64,000 nucleotides of DNA. Origin: Leishmania infantum JPCM5. Lineage: Eukaryota; Euglenozoa; Kinetoplastea; Trypanosomatida; Trypanosomatidae. A program made the position numbers and the translations under genes. The DNA is taken from NCBI RefSeq assembly GCF_000002875.2, contig NC_009393.2, positions 66,001-130,000 on the forward strand, in the 5' to 3' direction. Positions 16,961 to 27,391 of this stretch are shown here, one piece after another. A model generated the notes under the pieces. The model saw only the letters and a list, made by a program, of their open reading frames with translations. It ran no database searches and was not told the DNA's origin. Position 1 is the stretch's first letter, and the number at the start of each line of letters is the position of its first letter.

Positions 16961-19900
16961 ATGAAGGTGTTCTGCCGTTTTGCTCCGCCGCCGGCGGCAG
17001 TCCCCGGTGTGGACGCACCAGCGGGCGGGCACTGTCGTATCCCACGGGAACCAGCTGAGGCCGTCCTCCTCATGCGAGCTGAAGGACCCTCCTCGGCTGC
17101 GACAAGGACAACGGCCGCGTCTCCCATGGCCACCGGAGCGCGCGTCTACCTCGCTGACCCGACCACTTTCAGCAAGGCGACGTTCTCCTGCGACGGCGTA
17201 TTTCTTCCGTCAACACCCACAGCAGCAACACCGGCGGCTATGGCTGCGCAGCAACAACACCTGTACGACGTGACGTGCAAGAGCCTGCTGGTGCCGGCGC
17301 CGCGCCCACTCGAGCGGCAACGGCGATGGTGCAGCAGCTCTCCCGTACCGACGGCGGCGCGTCGCATTTACCTCGCCTACGGGCAGACAGCGAGCGGCAA
17401 GACGTACAGCCTGTTCGGCGAGACCTCGACGAGCTCTGGCGTCGAGGGACTGTCCCCTGCGGCAGGTGTGGTGCCCCGCTACCTGCACGACGTCTTCAGC
17501 AGAAGGAACGGCGCAGTGCAGCGGCGGCGTCTATGCAGCACCGGCCGTGGCAGCGGCGACGGCGCCGCCGATGACGTCTTTGTCGACCTTTCGTGCTTTG
17601 AGGTGTACAACGAGGCCGCGACGGATCTGGTGGCGCTCTCCGTCGCGCTGTCGACGATCGACTTCACGTGCTCCACCGGCGCGGCTGGTTTGGCACGAGG
17701 TAGCGTGGACCGCCGCCTGAGCTCCAAGACTCCAACTGACGCTGCAGCAGGAGTGACCCCCTCCGTGAGGTCTTCCGACCTACGGCGGCAGCTGCCGGTG
17801 TGGATGGCGCACGAACTGTACCGCAGTGAGCAGCAGCCGGACGGCGCTGACGCGTACACGCAAGAGGACTTGTGGGGCACGCGTAGCGAGAGCTCCGCGT
17901 CGGTGGAGACAGGCTGCGCCGCGACCGCTGGAGCAGCAGCGGCACCGTTCGCATTATCACCGACCCTGTCGCGGTTTCTAAAGACCGAGTACAAGGCTAC
18001 TGAAAAGCAGCAGGTGTTACGGTCACTGGAGCGGGCACGATGCACGACCTTCGCCGAAGCTCAAGCGGTCCTGCAGGCCCTGCTTGCTCTGCGGCAGGAG
18101 TGCGCCACCCGTCGCAACCAGAGCTCCTCCCGTGGCCATCTCGTCCTGTGCGTCCGGGTCTACGCGCCAGCGGCGCGTGACCATCCGGCAGGTGAGTGGA
18201 TTATGCAGCACGAGACGGCGTTTGTGGATCTGGCCGGGTCAGAAAGCGGTAAGCTCGCTGATGCCGACGTAGCCGATTTGCACGCCTCTAAGGTGGAGTC
18301 CCATCAGCCGAGGCGGCGAGGCCAAGCAGCCACCGGAGCAGCGTCCTCGTCGCGCGCGAGCAGTCTGCACAGCCGCGTCTCACTAGATACCTCCATGCAA
18401 TCTGGCGTCTCCTCGCAGCACAGCGGCATCAGCAGCGGCACCACTACTGTCAGCTCGGTATATCATCGCTCTCTCCTCCGCCCATCTCCCGAGGAAGACA
18501 AGAGGGCGGCACGGGTGCGGCGGCGGCGCGAGACGAGGTCTATCAACGCAAGTCTCCTGGCCCTTCGCAAGGTCTTCCGTGCTCTCTATGAAGCGACGCG
18601 GTTGAGCCACACAGCCGTCGCTCAGGGGTCAGCAGCAGCAGCAGCGGCGACTAAACTCCCACGCCGGCCTCCGCTGCACCACGCCCCTTTCAAGGACAGC
18701 GCGTTAACGGCGATCCTCGAGCCTTTTCTGGTGCCGCAGCCATCTGCAGCGACTCCATCATCATCCACCTCTCCGAGTGAACCAGAGGGTGCCGCCGCCG
18801 TGCAGGTTGTGCTGCTTGTGTGCTGCTCCAGTAGGTCCGTCGACTTCTTCGAGACAGTCGCCTCCCTGCGGTTGGGGGCAGAGGCCGCTGCAGTGAAACC
18901 GGAGGTCGTCCTGCGCGCGCTGCCGGTGCAGCAGCGCGCGCAACAACATCAGCTGCACCTCAAGCCACACTACAACAGCGCCGGCCGCCGCCACCGCGAG
19001 GGCAGCGGGTGCGCGGCATGTTTGCCTCCGCGGCTCTGCCGCAGCGCGTCGGCCCCGAGTCGACGGTTGGCGCTTTCAGGCGATGAGGATGAACAGGGGG
19101 AGGTGGACGACCTCAGCGAGTGCACCACCGCGCCCGGCATCAGGGCTGTGTCAAGTGAGCGTCACGACGGGCGCAGACCTGGTGAGGTCGTCATGAGTGC
19201 CGCCGACGCTGCCCGCCTCTGCGATGAGGCTCGCCAGTACAAGAAAACGGCCCAGCAGCTTTACAAGCAGTGCAAGTCACTCTGCGAGAGCTATGACGCA
19301 TGCGTTGATGAGCTGCAGTGGTGCCGCGCCGCGCTGTCGGAGCGGGACACTCGCGTCGCCGAGCTGGAGGCAGCGCTCGAAAAGGCCACTCGTGCATGCG
19401 CAGCAGACTCGTCGAGGCAGCCGCAGCAGCCTCTACCGGAGCCGGTGCAGCCGCGCACCCCAAAAGCAAGCCGCAACAGTATCGCCGCCCACGGATCACC
19501 CGCTGCACGAACGCCTCACCCGCTGCGCCTTCAGCGCAGCAGCCGAGAAGCGGCTGCGGATGAGTCCTGTGAAGTCATCCCAGCAGTTAACGACGGGGGT
19601 CAGCTGGAGGTGAACCCTGACCCTGTGCCGTCCGCCACAGCGTCGGTCACCGCAGGGAGTATGCGAGCTACTTCCACCAACTCCACAGCACGAGAAGGCA
19701 GCGGGCGGTGGATGGTGAGCGTGTCGCCCTTCTCCACCGCGTCGCTCGCAGAAGGAACGGCAGCCCGCATGGCGACGGTGCGCGAGGACGTAGAGAACGT
19801 GAAGGACGTTGTCGATGACGCCGGCAGCAGCGGCAACAGCATTCGCCGTCAATCCTGCGGGTCAACCGTTGAGCGGCAGCAGCAGCACGCTCGATGCATC

Positions 19901-20842
19901 ATTGACACGCTCCTGGCGCGGCAGATATTCCCTTCAGACGAGCCAGGGGAACCGACCCAGTCCCTGTCACCACCCTGCGCAAGCTCTCCCTATCCGGTCT
20001 TGCCCACGCTCTCAGCGCGCGGCATTGCGGCGTCAGCATCGTCACCAGCGCAGGAGCAGCGGCACGCACGAACTCACAGCAGCTGTCAAGACAGCGATAG
20101 CGACGCATGCGTTGCTCAAGGATGCGAGTCCGACAGCGATGGGAGCCCGCTCACAGCGGAGGCGGACGCGGCAGCCGGTGAGCCGGCACGTGCGAAAGAG
20201 GTGGCCGAGGCCAGTGTTGCTGTTGCGGCAACCTCTGCTTCCATGTCGGCGCCGCGTCAGTCTTACAACACCGCCCGCTCCTCCTCCGCCGGTGCAACGG
20301 CGTCGTCCTTGCTGGAAGGGAGGGGCAGCGTCAGTGTCGGGCGGTCTTCCTGCGACAGTGTCGCGGAGGGGCCGGAGGCTGAGTTAATGGCCTTTCTGTC
20401 CTCTGCGGCTACCGCCGTGCAAGGGGTCATTTTACCAGTGGCATCAGCCTCAGCAGTGTTAGCCACTGCGACATGGTCGAAGGACTTGGGCGTCAGTGTG
20501 TCGCACACTGTTCCGTACGACTCTCCACTTCGTGCGACGACGAGGCGGATGATCGCCATGTCGATGGATCGCAACCGCGAGGTGCCTCACGCAGAGTCGG
20601 CGGTCGGCGGTGATGAGGAGGACGCCGTCGAGGAAGTGGTGATCCGGCTGAAGAAGCAAGGCCACAGTGGCGCTCTTCACATCCCTGCGGCGACCTGTCA
20701 GTCGACGGAAACTGTCGGGCATGTCGAGGTGAACGGCAGGGCGGCATCAAAGCCACCCTGTCACAGCCCCTCTCTTGGCGCAGTTTCCTCGGTGCCCGCG
20801 ACGCCGTCGGCATTGCCCCTGGGGCAGGTGTGCCAACTGTGA
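16961..20842 (+). CDS. Divergent kinesin
   Basis: 1293-aa protein with an N-terminal kinesin motor, an ATP-driven microtubule motor. It opens MKVFCRFAP, the usual first beta strand. The P-loop GQTASGKT is at 141-148, switch I NQSSSRGH at 386-393 (consensus NxxSSRSH, with Gly for Ser), and switch II DLAGSE at 423-428. SINASLLALRKV and a DSALTAILEPFL block follow, and ETVASLRLGAEA closes the motor near 648. The motor spans about 645 residues against the usual 340 because of Ser/Gln-rich and Arg-rich inserts, including about 75 residues right after DLAGSE. A coiled coil lies at about 746-812, and the rest is low-complexity. It is probably cytoskeletal; subfamily and cargo are unknown. Confidence 0.9.
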   Translation: MKVFCRFAPPPAAVPGVDAPAGGHCRIPREPAEAVLLMRAEGPSSAATRTTAASPMATGARVYLADPTTFSKATFSCDGVFLPSTPTAATPAAMAAQQQHLYDVTCKSLLVPAPRPLERQRRWCSSSPVPTAARRIYLAYGQTASGKTYSLFGETSTSSGVEGLSPAAGVVPRYLHDVFSRRNGAVQRRRLCSTGRGSGDGAADDVFVDLSCFEVYNEAATDLVALSVALSTIDFTCSTGAAGLARGSVDRRLSSKTPTDAAAGVTPSVRSSDLRRQLPVWMAHELYRSEQQPDGADAYTQEDLWGTRSESSASVETGCAATAGAAAAPFALSPTLSRFLKTEYKATEKQQVLRSLERARCTTFAEAQAVLQALLALRQECATRRNQSSSRGHLVLCVRVYAPAARDHPAGEWIMQHETAFVDLAGSESGKLADADVADLHASKVESHQPRRRGQAATGAASSSRASSLHSRVSLDTSMQSGVSSQHSGISSGTTTVSSVYHRSLLRPSPEEDKRAARVRRRRETRSINASLLALRKVFRALYEATRLSHTAVAQGSAAAAAATKLPRRPPLHHAPFKDSALTAILEPFLVPQPSAATPSSSTSPSEPEGAAAVQVVLLVCCSSRSVDFFETVASLRLGAEAAAVKPEVVLRALPVQQRAQQHQLHLKPHYNSAGRRHREGSGCAACLPPRLCRSASAPSRRLALSGDEDEQGEVDDLSECTTAPGIRAVSSERHDGRRPGEVVMSAADAARLCDEARQYKKTAQQLYKQCKSLCESYDACVDELQWCRAALSERDTRVAELEAALEKATRACAADSSRQPQQPLPEPVQPRTPKASRNSIAAHGSPAARTPHPLRLQRSSREAAADESCEVIPAVNDGGQLEVNPDPVPSATASVTAGSMRATSTNSTAREGSGRWMVSVSPFSTASLAEGTAARMATVREDVENVKDVVDDAGSSGNSIRRQSCGSTVERQQQHARCIIDTLLARQIFPSDEPGEPTQSLSPPCASSPYPVLPTLSARGIAASASSPAQEQRHARTHSSCQDSDSDACVAQGCESDSDGSPLTAEADAAAGEPARAKEVAEASVAVAATSASMSAPRQSYNTARSSSAGATASSLLEGRGSVSVGRSSCDSVAEGPEAELMAFLSSAATAVQGVILPVASASAVLATATWSKDLGVSVSHTVPYDSPLRATTRRMIAMSMDRNREVPHAESAVGGDEEDAVEEVVIRLKKQGHSGALHIPAATCQSTETVGHVEVNGRAASKPPCHSPSLGAVSSVPATPSALPLGQVCQL

Positions 20843-21108
20843 TGTGAAGAGAAGGGGGGAGCCGGTCGACGTGCTGGAGGGAAGCTGGTGGCGCGCTGGC
20901 GTCACGGCGCCCCCTCTACTTCCGCCTCTGTGTGTCCTCTTGCGCTCGCGCTCACCATGTCCGCCACACACATACCTTCATCCGCATTCACTCACAAGCA
21001 TGCATACAGCCATACGGAGAAGAGGGAGGGTCGCAGATGGCCAATTAACGGCCAAGACACTCGCATCGTGTGGAGACGACAGACTCATCGATGCAGCTGC
21101 GCTCGTTT

Positions 21109-21144
<36 letters not shown>

Positions 21145-21736
21145 ATGTGGCGATCATGCAGCCCTGACGATGGGAGCATCGAGCATCTTGGATTTTTGTG
21201 TAGACAGGTAAGGAGAGGGGCGAAAGAGAGTGCCGCCGGATGCACTTGAACTGGGCATCAAGCTCCGCTCACTGTGTGCGCGTGCTTGTGCGGCTTCTCC
21301 ATGCCTGTGCTCGCACAGCGCTCGCGAAGCAGCAGCGAGGAGGGCTTGGAGGAGGGGAGCGTCGTCCACCTATTTTTCTTCTTCCCCTTCTCCCTTTCTC
21401 TGAAGCGATGCAGTCTCCCAGAGACGCATGCACGCGCACACACGCAGATGTGCGCAAGCACATGTTTGTGTGCGTGTATGTGTACGTGCGTCTCGTATTT
21501 CCTCCGCTCCCCTCATGCGCTCTCTTCACCAGCCTTCTCGCCCCGCTGCCATTCTTTGCGCTTGGGCTTTCACGCCTTTAGAAAACAGTGCACCCGCACA
21601 AAGGCTGCCGCGGTGGCAGAGCAGCGCGGCCTACGCTGGACGCATACCACGGTGCGCGCCGCAAAGTCAGGTTGGCGCCACGCGGCCACACTGACACATA
21701 CACACACATAACACATGAGGATACGCAAGCAGCGAC
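20843..21736. other. Spacer
   Basis: About 890 bp with a (GT)13 run at 21115-21140 and C/T-rich sequence at 21370-21560. No supported gene; ORFs on both strands are short and repetitive. Confidence 0.6.
21115..21140 (+). repeat. (GT)13 microsatellite
   Basis: Uninterrupted GT dinucleotide run in the spacer after the kinesin gene; likely length-polymorphic. Confidence 0.95.
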
Positions 21737-22447
21737 ATGACTTTGGTCTTTGAAGCTCGACGGCTGCCTTTTGGCAGCATCTCTGAGGCGTATGCGGCCC
21801 CCATCCAGCCCATCGTAGCCCTCCACGCGCTGGACGAGCTACCCCTGTGGGATCGCTGCATGCTCGTCGCGGTGCTGCCCGTCGTGCAACAACGCCACTC
21901 CGCCGGGGCCGCAGCAGCACCGCCGTCGACGGTGGCGCAACCACCACTCACGGGGAGCAGTGGCGATAACGCAGATGCCGCCGCCGCCGCTTCCTGGTCG
22001 TCTGCCACGATACGAGCAGCGAATCATGAAGAGAGGGTTAATGCGTCACCAGAGCTGGCGGGAGCGCCGTCCCTCGAGGATGTCACGTTGGCATTGACCA
22101 TTGTGCGCGCCCTGGATGAGCTGGAGGTGGTGTACGACTCCAGTATCAGTACACGCGCGGAGCTGGAACAGCAGCAGCAGCAGCCGTCTTTGCACGCAGC
22201 CTCCCTTGCGGAGGCGCCGCGCCGCGCCTTCAAACAGCCGAAGAAGACGTCCGAAGAGCTTCTGATGGAGCAGCTCCTACAGGAACGCCTTGCTGACACG
22301 GCCCCGTATCTCCTGGAGAGCAGCGACGAGGATGGCGAGAAAAGCGCCGAAGCGGCGGTCGACGTCGCCATGTGCTTCACTGTCAAGGGAGAGAGCCTGG
22401 GCATCGGGACTGCGAATATATTTGGCGGTCATGGATATCACCCCTGA
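21737..22447 (+). CDS. Conserved-looking protein of unknown function
   Basis: 236-aa soluble protein. An N-terminal folded-looking block (about 1-55, FEARRLPFGSISEAYAAP and ALDELPLWDRCMLVAVLP) is followed by an Ala/Ser-rich linker. A helical segment follows (EDVTLALTIVRALDELEVVYDS), then a Q-rich stretch, the charged helix KKTSEELLMEQLLQERL, an acidic ESSDEDGE patch and a C-terminal FTVKGESLGIGTANIFGG block. No TM and no signal peptide. I do not recognise the family. The start is the first ATG after the (CA)n stretch at 21693-21710. Confidence 0.65.
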   Translation: MTLVFEARRLPFGSISEAYAAPIQPIVALHALDELPLWDRCMLVAVLPVVQQRHSAGAAAAPPSTVAQPPLTGSSGDNADAAAAASWSSATIRAANHEERVNASPELAGAPSLEDVTLALTIVRALDELEVVYDSSISTRAELEQQQQQPSLHAASLAEAPRRAFKQPKKTSEELLMEQLLQERLADTAPYLLESSDEDGEKSAEAAVDVAMCFTVKGESLGIGTANIFGGHGYHP

Positions 22448-23291
22448 TGAACGCTCTGGCTACGTGTGCCGTTTTGTTGAAGAGAAGCCCCGCTGCCGCA
22501 GCAGGGGCAGGACAGCACAGGACCCCCTTCTGCCTCTCTTACCCCTCCTCCTACTCCTCCCAACCTCTTTCCCAGCTCACAAGCGCCGCTACCCGCGTCC
22601 TTCGCACGCGTGCGCCTGCGCGCCCACCGCGAGGCAGACACACTCGCTAGCGGTGCTTCGGTAGCATTATGGAGCGGAGAGAGTACGCGCGGGCGTAGGC
22701 GCGCTGCCCAGACGAGGACGGGTTAAGAGCTGTTAAGAGCTAACTCCCCCAGCAGCAGTGGTGTGTGCTTCACAGGGAGTAAGACATTCACATCCACCGC
22801 AACTACCCGCGCTGTGAGGGGGGTCGCATGGAGGCTCCACCCGAAAACCTCGCGTGCGGCGGCACTCGCCCCCTCCGCTGCCGTGCTCTCGTGCGCATCG
22901 ATGTGCGCGTTGTAGCGAGATACGCACGCGCCAACATGCAAGATGGGTCGAGTCTACTGCCACAGTCCCTCTCTTACCACCGACCACCTCTTCGCCTTGT
23001 CGTCCCTCTCCCTATCCCACCATCACCACCACCACCCACTCACCCACCCAACCCTGCGGCGTCATCACAGCAAGAGAGGGCGCGCAGACTCTTGAAAGGA
23101 ACTAAAGGGGAAAAACGAGAGAGAGGGACCCAGTGCTGATACGGCGTAGGCACGCACACGCACGCGTGCTGCAGGCGTGGTGAGCGCGGGAACGGGGCGA
23201 ACAAGAACCGCGCGATTACGGCTACAAAAACGTCAGGGAAAGGAAACGGGAGAGAACCGAAAGAGGTGTGCGGTGCTCCGGCAACCGCAAG
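22448..23291. other. Spacer
   Basis: About 840 bp. A perfect tandem duplication of GTTAAGAGCT occurs at 22722-22741. C/A-rich (CACC)n-like sequence occurs at 23020-23060. No gene supported. Confidence 0.6.
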
Positions 23292-25937
23292 ATGCAGCAG
23301 CAGCCACGTCGCTGCAGCCGCGGCTCTGTATCTCCCTCTTGTGAGGGGTACAGCTATGTAAAGGCGATCATCGTGGAGGAGGGAGAAGAGGGAGGAAAGG
23401 AGGATGGGGTGGGCATGGGCGAGGACAGAGGTCCAAGTGTCGGCGGCGGCGACGGTGGCACCAGCTGCGTCAGCAACTCGCCCCTTACTTCCAGTTCGGG
23501 CGTCAGCGTTCACGAAGCCCACCCACCGCGGGCGGCGGCCACAGTGGCAACGGCTCCACTGGGGCTAATCGCGTCGGGCTTAGACGAACCTCTGTTCAGT
23601 CAGCAGGCGCACCCCCTCCCCACGAAGAGCAGAGTGACTGAGGCGCCGCAAACCCCGCCACCACTACTACATCCAGTTGTCGGTGGCGCCACCAGGGCTG
23701 TGGACGCTGGTGATAGGACAAGCACGGCACGAATCATGCGACTAGATCCCGTCGCGCCCTCCTGGCCCTCTTCTTCGGCTCCCCATGCGGCGACCCATCA
23801 CACGCTGCGCCTCCGACCCTCTGCCGCCTTACTGCAGCCCCCGCCAAGCACGCCGCAGCTGCGCGAGCACGTAGACGAAGAGGTGTGGGCGCCGCCTTCA
23901 AAGCGTCTGCGCCCACACCTGAGCAGCCCCACTGCCCCTCCGGCGATGCCTCCTTCGGCAACGGCACCTGGTGGGCTCAGCACTACAGGAGTCGGCAGCA
24001 GCCGCTGCCGCGTCTTGCGGCTGCCGCTGCCGAGCAGCAATGCCGCTCCCGCCGACACCGCAACGGCGCCAGCCCATACGCCAGCGTCAGTTGCCGTTGC
24101 GGGCAGTGGCAGTCGTGAGGGTGTGGCCACCGCAAGCACCAACGTCTCCGCGCGTGGTGAGGCGCTTAAGGAGGGCAGAGGAGAAGCACTAGAAGAGTCA
24201 GAGAGCACAAGAAAGACCAACGAGGAGGCGCAACGTGCGTTAGACACGCCTGCCGATGGCCCTTTGCGTGTCTCACCGGCGTCGCCAGCCGGCGCCACCA
24301 TCCCTAACCCTGAGGCGACTGGCATCGGTGCCGTGCCTGTGTCAGCGAGCGCGGCGCCGCGCCCAACGCCGTTCCTCACAAGCACTCCCTCGCGCGCCGT
24401 GTCTGTCAACGCACCAAACGCCGGGTCGCCCCTGACCGCCACCGTGGGGTCGGCCGTTTCGCAGCAGCCGCAGCAGACCCGGTCGGCCGCACCCGTCGCG
24501 ATGGGGACAAGCGGCTTCTCACGCCTACGCTCGCTTACACCCACGCCGTATCCCGGCACGCAAGGGTCTCCATACCGTCGTCACCGCTTTGTGGGGGTGA
24601 ACCTCCCCGGTGCTCCGCCACCGTCCATTGACTTCAGCTCCATTCAGCGCACCGTGAAGGAAGTCTATGAAGTGCACGAGAAGCTCAGCGAGGGCACGTA
24701 CGGCGAGGTGTTCAAGGGCGTCGACAAGCGAACCGGCGCTGCGGTGGCGCTGAAGCGCATCAAGATGCTGAGCACCCATCAAGGATTTCCCCAGACCTCG
24801 CTGCGGGAGGTGATTGCCCTTCGGCACATCCAGAACCAGCGCGAGCGGCTCGAAGAACGACTGCGCAACGACGCGCATCACCGTGGCGCGGTGGCCATCA
24901 CGGATCCTCTCGCTGAGGTCTCGCAACTGTGTGATGTTCTCCTCTACGATCGGCAGCAGCGCGACATTGTGTTGGTGTTCGCGTACGCCACAGCGAGTCT
25001 GGCTGGCCTGTGTCGCCGCCAGTTCGCCTTCACACCATCGGAGATGGCCCTTCTCATGAAGAAGCTTCTCATCGCGGTGCGCAAGCTGCACGAGATGCGC
25101 ATCATTCACCGGGACATCAAGTCTGACAACGTACTCGTAACGAGTGAGGGCGAGGTGCAGCTGACCGACTTTGGGCTGTGCTCCATCGCAGCGCCTGGGT
25201 CGTCGCGATCTGGCACGCATGTGTGGCGGACGCCGAGCGTGATTACTCTGGCCTACCGTCCGCCAGAGATGCTGTTGGGCAGTACCGCGTATGATGAGAA
25301 GGTCGATGTGTGGTCGCTTGGGTGCCTGCTCGCTCAGATGTTCCTCCTCGAGCCCCCCTTCTACAGGCACCGCGCGCAGGCGCAGCAGCAGCAGCAACGT
25401 GCTCCAGAGCGATCGGCGGCCACGGAGCTCGAGCAGCTCTCCCGCATTACAGAGATTCTGGGGCCACTGCCGCCGGTGAGCGTTTATCACCCGGACTCGT
25501 GTCAGCACATGCGGGTTCTAGAGCAGCTGGAAGTGCAGGGGCGCCTGGCGGAGGCTGGGCGAGCAGCACAACCGGCAAACTGGGGCAGGCTGCAGACCAT
25601 CTTCGAGCCCAGCTTTCTGTATCAGCAGTTCCACGGCTTTCGGGGCTGGTTTGAGGCGGAGTTGGGGCGCTCGCGGCACCAGCCACATCGTCGGCCCACG
25701 CAGGCATGCATGGATGTGCTCTGCGCGGCCCTGCAACTCGACCCGCAGCAGCGTCCCACCGCGGCAGAGCTGCTGCGCATGCCGTACTTTACCACCTTGG
25801 ACGACGCCCCGTTGCTGGGCAGCTATCAACGGGTCCTCCCCGTCACCCCGGAGCGGGAAGCTGAGGTACGCCGCGGTTTCATGACAAAGGTGCAACGATG
25901 CGGGGACAGTCACACGCAGCGCCGCCCGCATCAGTGA
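23292..25937 (+). CDS. CRK12: Cdc2-related kinase CRK12
   Basis: 881-aa CDK-type Ser/Thr kinase. A 458-residue Pro/Ala/Ser-rich extension precedes the kinase domain, which starts YEVHEKLSEGTYGEVF (459). VAIK-equivalent Lys is K488 (VALKRIK), the PSTAIRE-equivalent is GFPQTSLRE (498-506, Glu506), HRD is at 606-608, DFG at 626-628, and RPPEMLLG and DVWSLGCLLAQM follow. An insert of about 35 residues sits between helix C and the hinge. With ATG 23292 the hinge Gly in SLAGL is residue 572, the number I recall for the resistance-linked CRK12 Gly572 of L. donovani; this supports both identity and start. CRK12 pairs with cyclin CYC9 and is an essential transcription-linked kinase and drug target. 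The frame is open to 23268, but without another ATG. Confidence 0.92.
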   Translation: MQQQPRRCSRGSVSPSCEGYSYVKAIIVEEGEEGGKEDGVGMGEDRGPSVGGGDGGTSCVSNSPLTSSSGVSVHEAHPPRAAATVATAPLGLIASGLDEPLFSQQAHPLPTKSRVTEAPQTPPPLLHPVVGGATRAVDAGDRTSTARIMRLDPVAPSWPSSSAPHAATHHTLRLRPSAALLQPPPSTPQLREHVDEEVWAPPSKRLRPHLSSPTAPPAMPPSATAPGGLSTTGVGSSRCRVLRLPLPSSNAAPADTATAPAHTPASVAVAGSGSREGVATASTNVSARGEALKEGRGEALEESESTRKTNEEAQRALDTPADGPLRVSPASPAGATIPNPEATGIGAVPVSASAAPRPTPFLTSTPSRAVSVNAPNAGSPLTATVGSAVSQQPQQTRSAAPVAMGTSGFSRLRSLTPTPYPGTQGSPYRRHRFVGVNLPGAPPPSIDFSSIQRTVKEVYEVHEKLSEGTYGEVFKGVDKRTGAAVALKRIKMLSTHQGFPQTSLREVIALRHIQNQRERLEERLRNDAHHRGAVAITDPLAEVSQLCDVLLYDRQQRDIVLVFAYATASLAGLCRRQFAFTPSEMALLMKKLLIAVRKLHEMRIIHRDIKSDNVLVTSEGEVQLTDFGLCSIAAPGSSRSGTHVWRTPSVITLAYRPPEMLLGSTAYDEKVDVWSLGCLLAQMFLLEPPFYRHRAQAQQQQQRAPERSAATELEQLSRITEILGPLPPVSVYHPDSCQHMRVLEQLEVQGRLAEAGRAAQPANWGRLQTIFEPSFLYQQFHGFRGWFEAELGRSRHQPHRRPTQACMDVLCAALQLDPQQRPTAAELLRMPYFTTLDDAPLLGSYQRVLPVTPEREAEVRRGFMTKVQRCGDSHTQRRPHQ

Positions 25938-27391
25938 CACACCACACGAGCGCAAGCGCAGCAGCAACAGGCCAGAGGAACCTAGACAGTGCAAGACGCG
26001 AGTTTGTGTGCGTGTGCGGTTCCCCAGCGGATTGGTTTCAGTGGCGCCCCACACGCTCTAAAGTCAAGGAACGAAAAAGGCGTCGTGTGTGTGTGTGTGT
26101 GTGTGTGTTTTGGCTCCTCTTATTTGCACATAACGGCAGCAGTCGCGCCTACAGGAGACGAGGAAAGCACCGGCGCGTCGCGCACCCACATCCGGGCGAT
26201 GGTCGTCTGCCGGAAAAAGAGGGGGAGGGAGCGATACAGGGAGGAGAGACGTGTTCATGCGTAGTTGTTGCTTGCCTTTTGGAAGTCCGCCTTCGCAACT
26301 CACCCATCGTTGCGGACGCGTGCAGAGGTGGTGGGGTGGGCGTGAGCGTGAGCCTGAGCGTTTTCTCTGTCGTCGTGCTTTACATCCTTCCCTCTCTCTG
26401 CGGGTGTGTGCGTAGGCAGCCAATCGCCATCCGTCCTCTTCACCGCCACACCCTCTCGGTCTGTGGGATTGGTGGCTTCGGTGTGCCTCTCCTGCCGCAG
26501 CACGGCGTGCGCCACCTTGCTTCCGACACACCTGTGGCCCGCCCTACCCTGCGAAAGCACAAGAAACCGAAAAAAAAATACTAGTAAAAAGAAGAAGCAA
26601 CTGCAGGGGGCAGCAGCCCATGTGCGTGCACGGAGCAGAGCTGCAGAAGTTCTTCGGAGCTGGCGCCAAGCCTCAAGTCTTTCCATTCCCCCTTCTTTGG
26701 TTCTCGCGCTAACGGTCAAGTGTGTGGTAGCACGCCGCTGTGCATGCCCTCCCTTTTTGGCATAGCGTACTCTGTACTCTGCGTGTCGCTTCCGCCTGAC
26801 GGCCCCCTTCCCATCCCCTCATCCCCATTCCACCTCACCTCCATCCTTCTTCATCGCTTCTCACTCCCCTCTTCTCTCTTCGCACGTCCGCACGCGTTGT
26901 CGCGCACACAGAACAGGCACACCTGCGTAAGACATGCGCACACACGGTGACCCGCTATGCACCCCCTGCCCTCCCCACATCCCACATTCCACCGGCCTCC
27001 TTACGACATTCACACTCACGTAGGTTTCCAGTGACGTTGTCGCTCACTCCCTTATACACGCATACATATCTATCTTGTGGCCACGCTGCATCCGTGCAGC
27101 TGCCTCTCCTCGTGAGCGTAAGTCCCTCCCCTCTTCTTTGCTCACCGAGTTTCGTGTTTTCCGTTTCGTTAACGAGGGTGTAGCTTACTTCCCCTCATCG
27201 TTCCCCCCCCCCTGCTGCTCTACGCCCGTGGCTGGCATTCATTCCGTATTAGGCACCCCGGTGCGCACCTTCTAGCGCGCTGCTGGTTCTCTTCACTTGC
27301 TTGCGGCAGTGCGTTGTAGAGGCGATACGTTAGGCGCGCGTGTTCCGAAAGACCCATCGACTACGAAAAGAAGGCAGCGCACGTGCGCTGT
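25938..27391. other. Spacer
   Basis: 1.45 kb without a supported gene. It holds (TG)n at 26085-26107, an A-run at 26570-26577, long C/T-rich sequence at 26800-27230 and a run of C at 27204-27212, ahead of candidate AG acceptors at 27250 and 27307. Confidence 0.6.

Noticed and set aside
24525..25508. 327-codon minus-strand ORF
   Set aside because: Antisense of the CRK12 kinase domain, a common shadow in GC-rich coding DNA.
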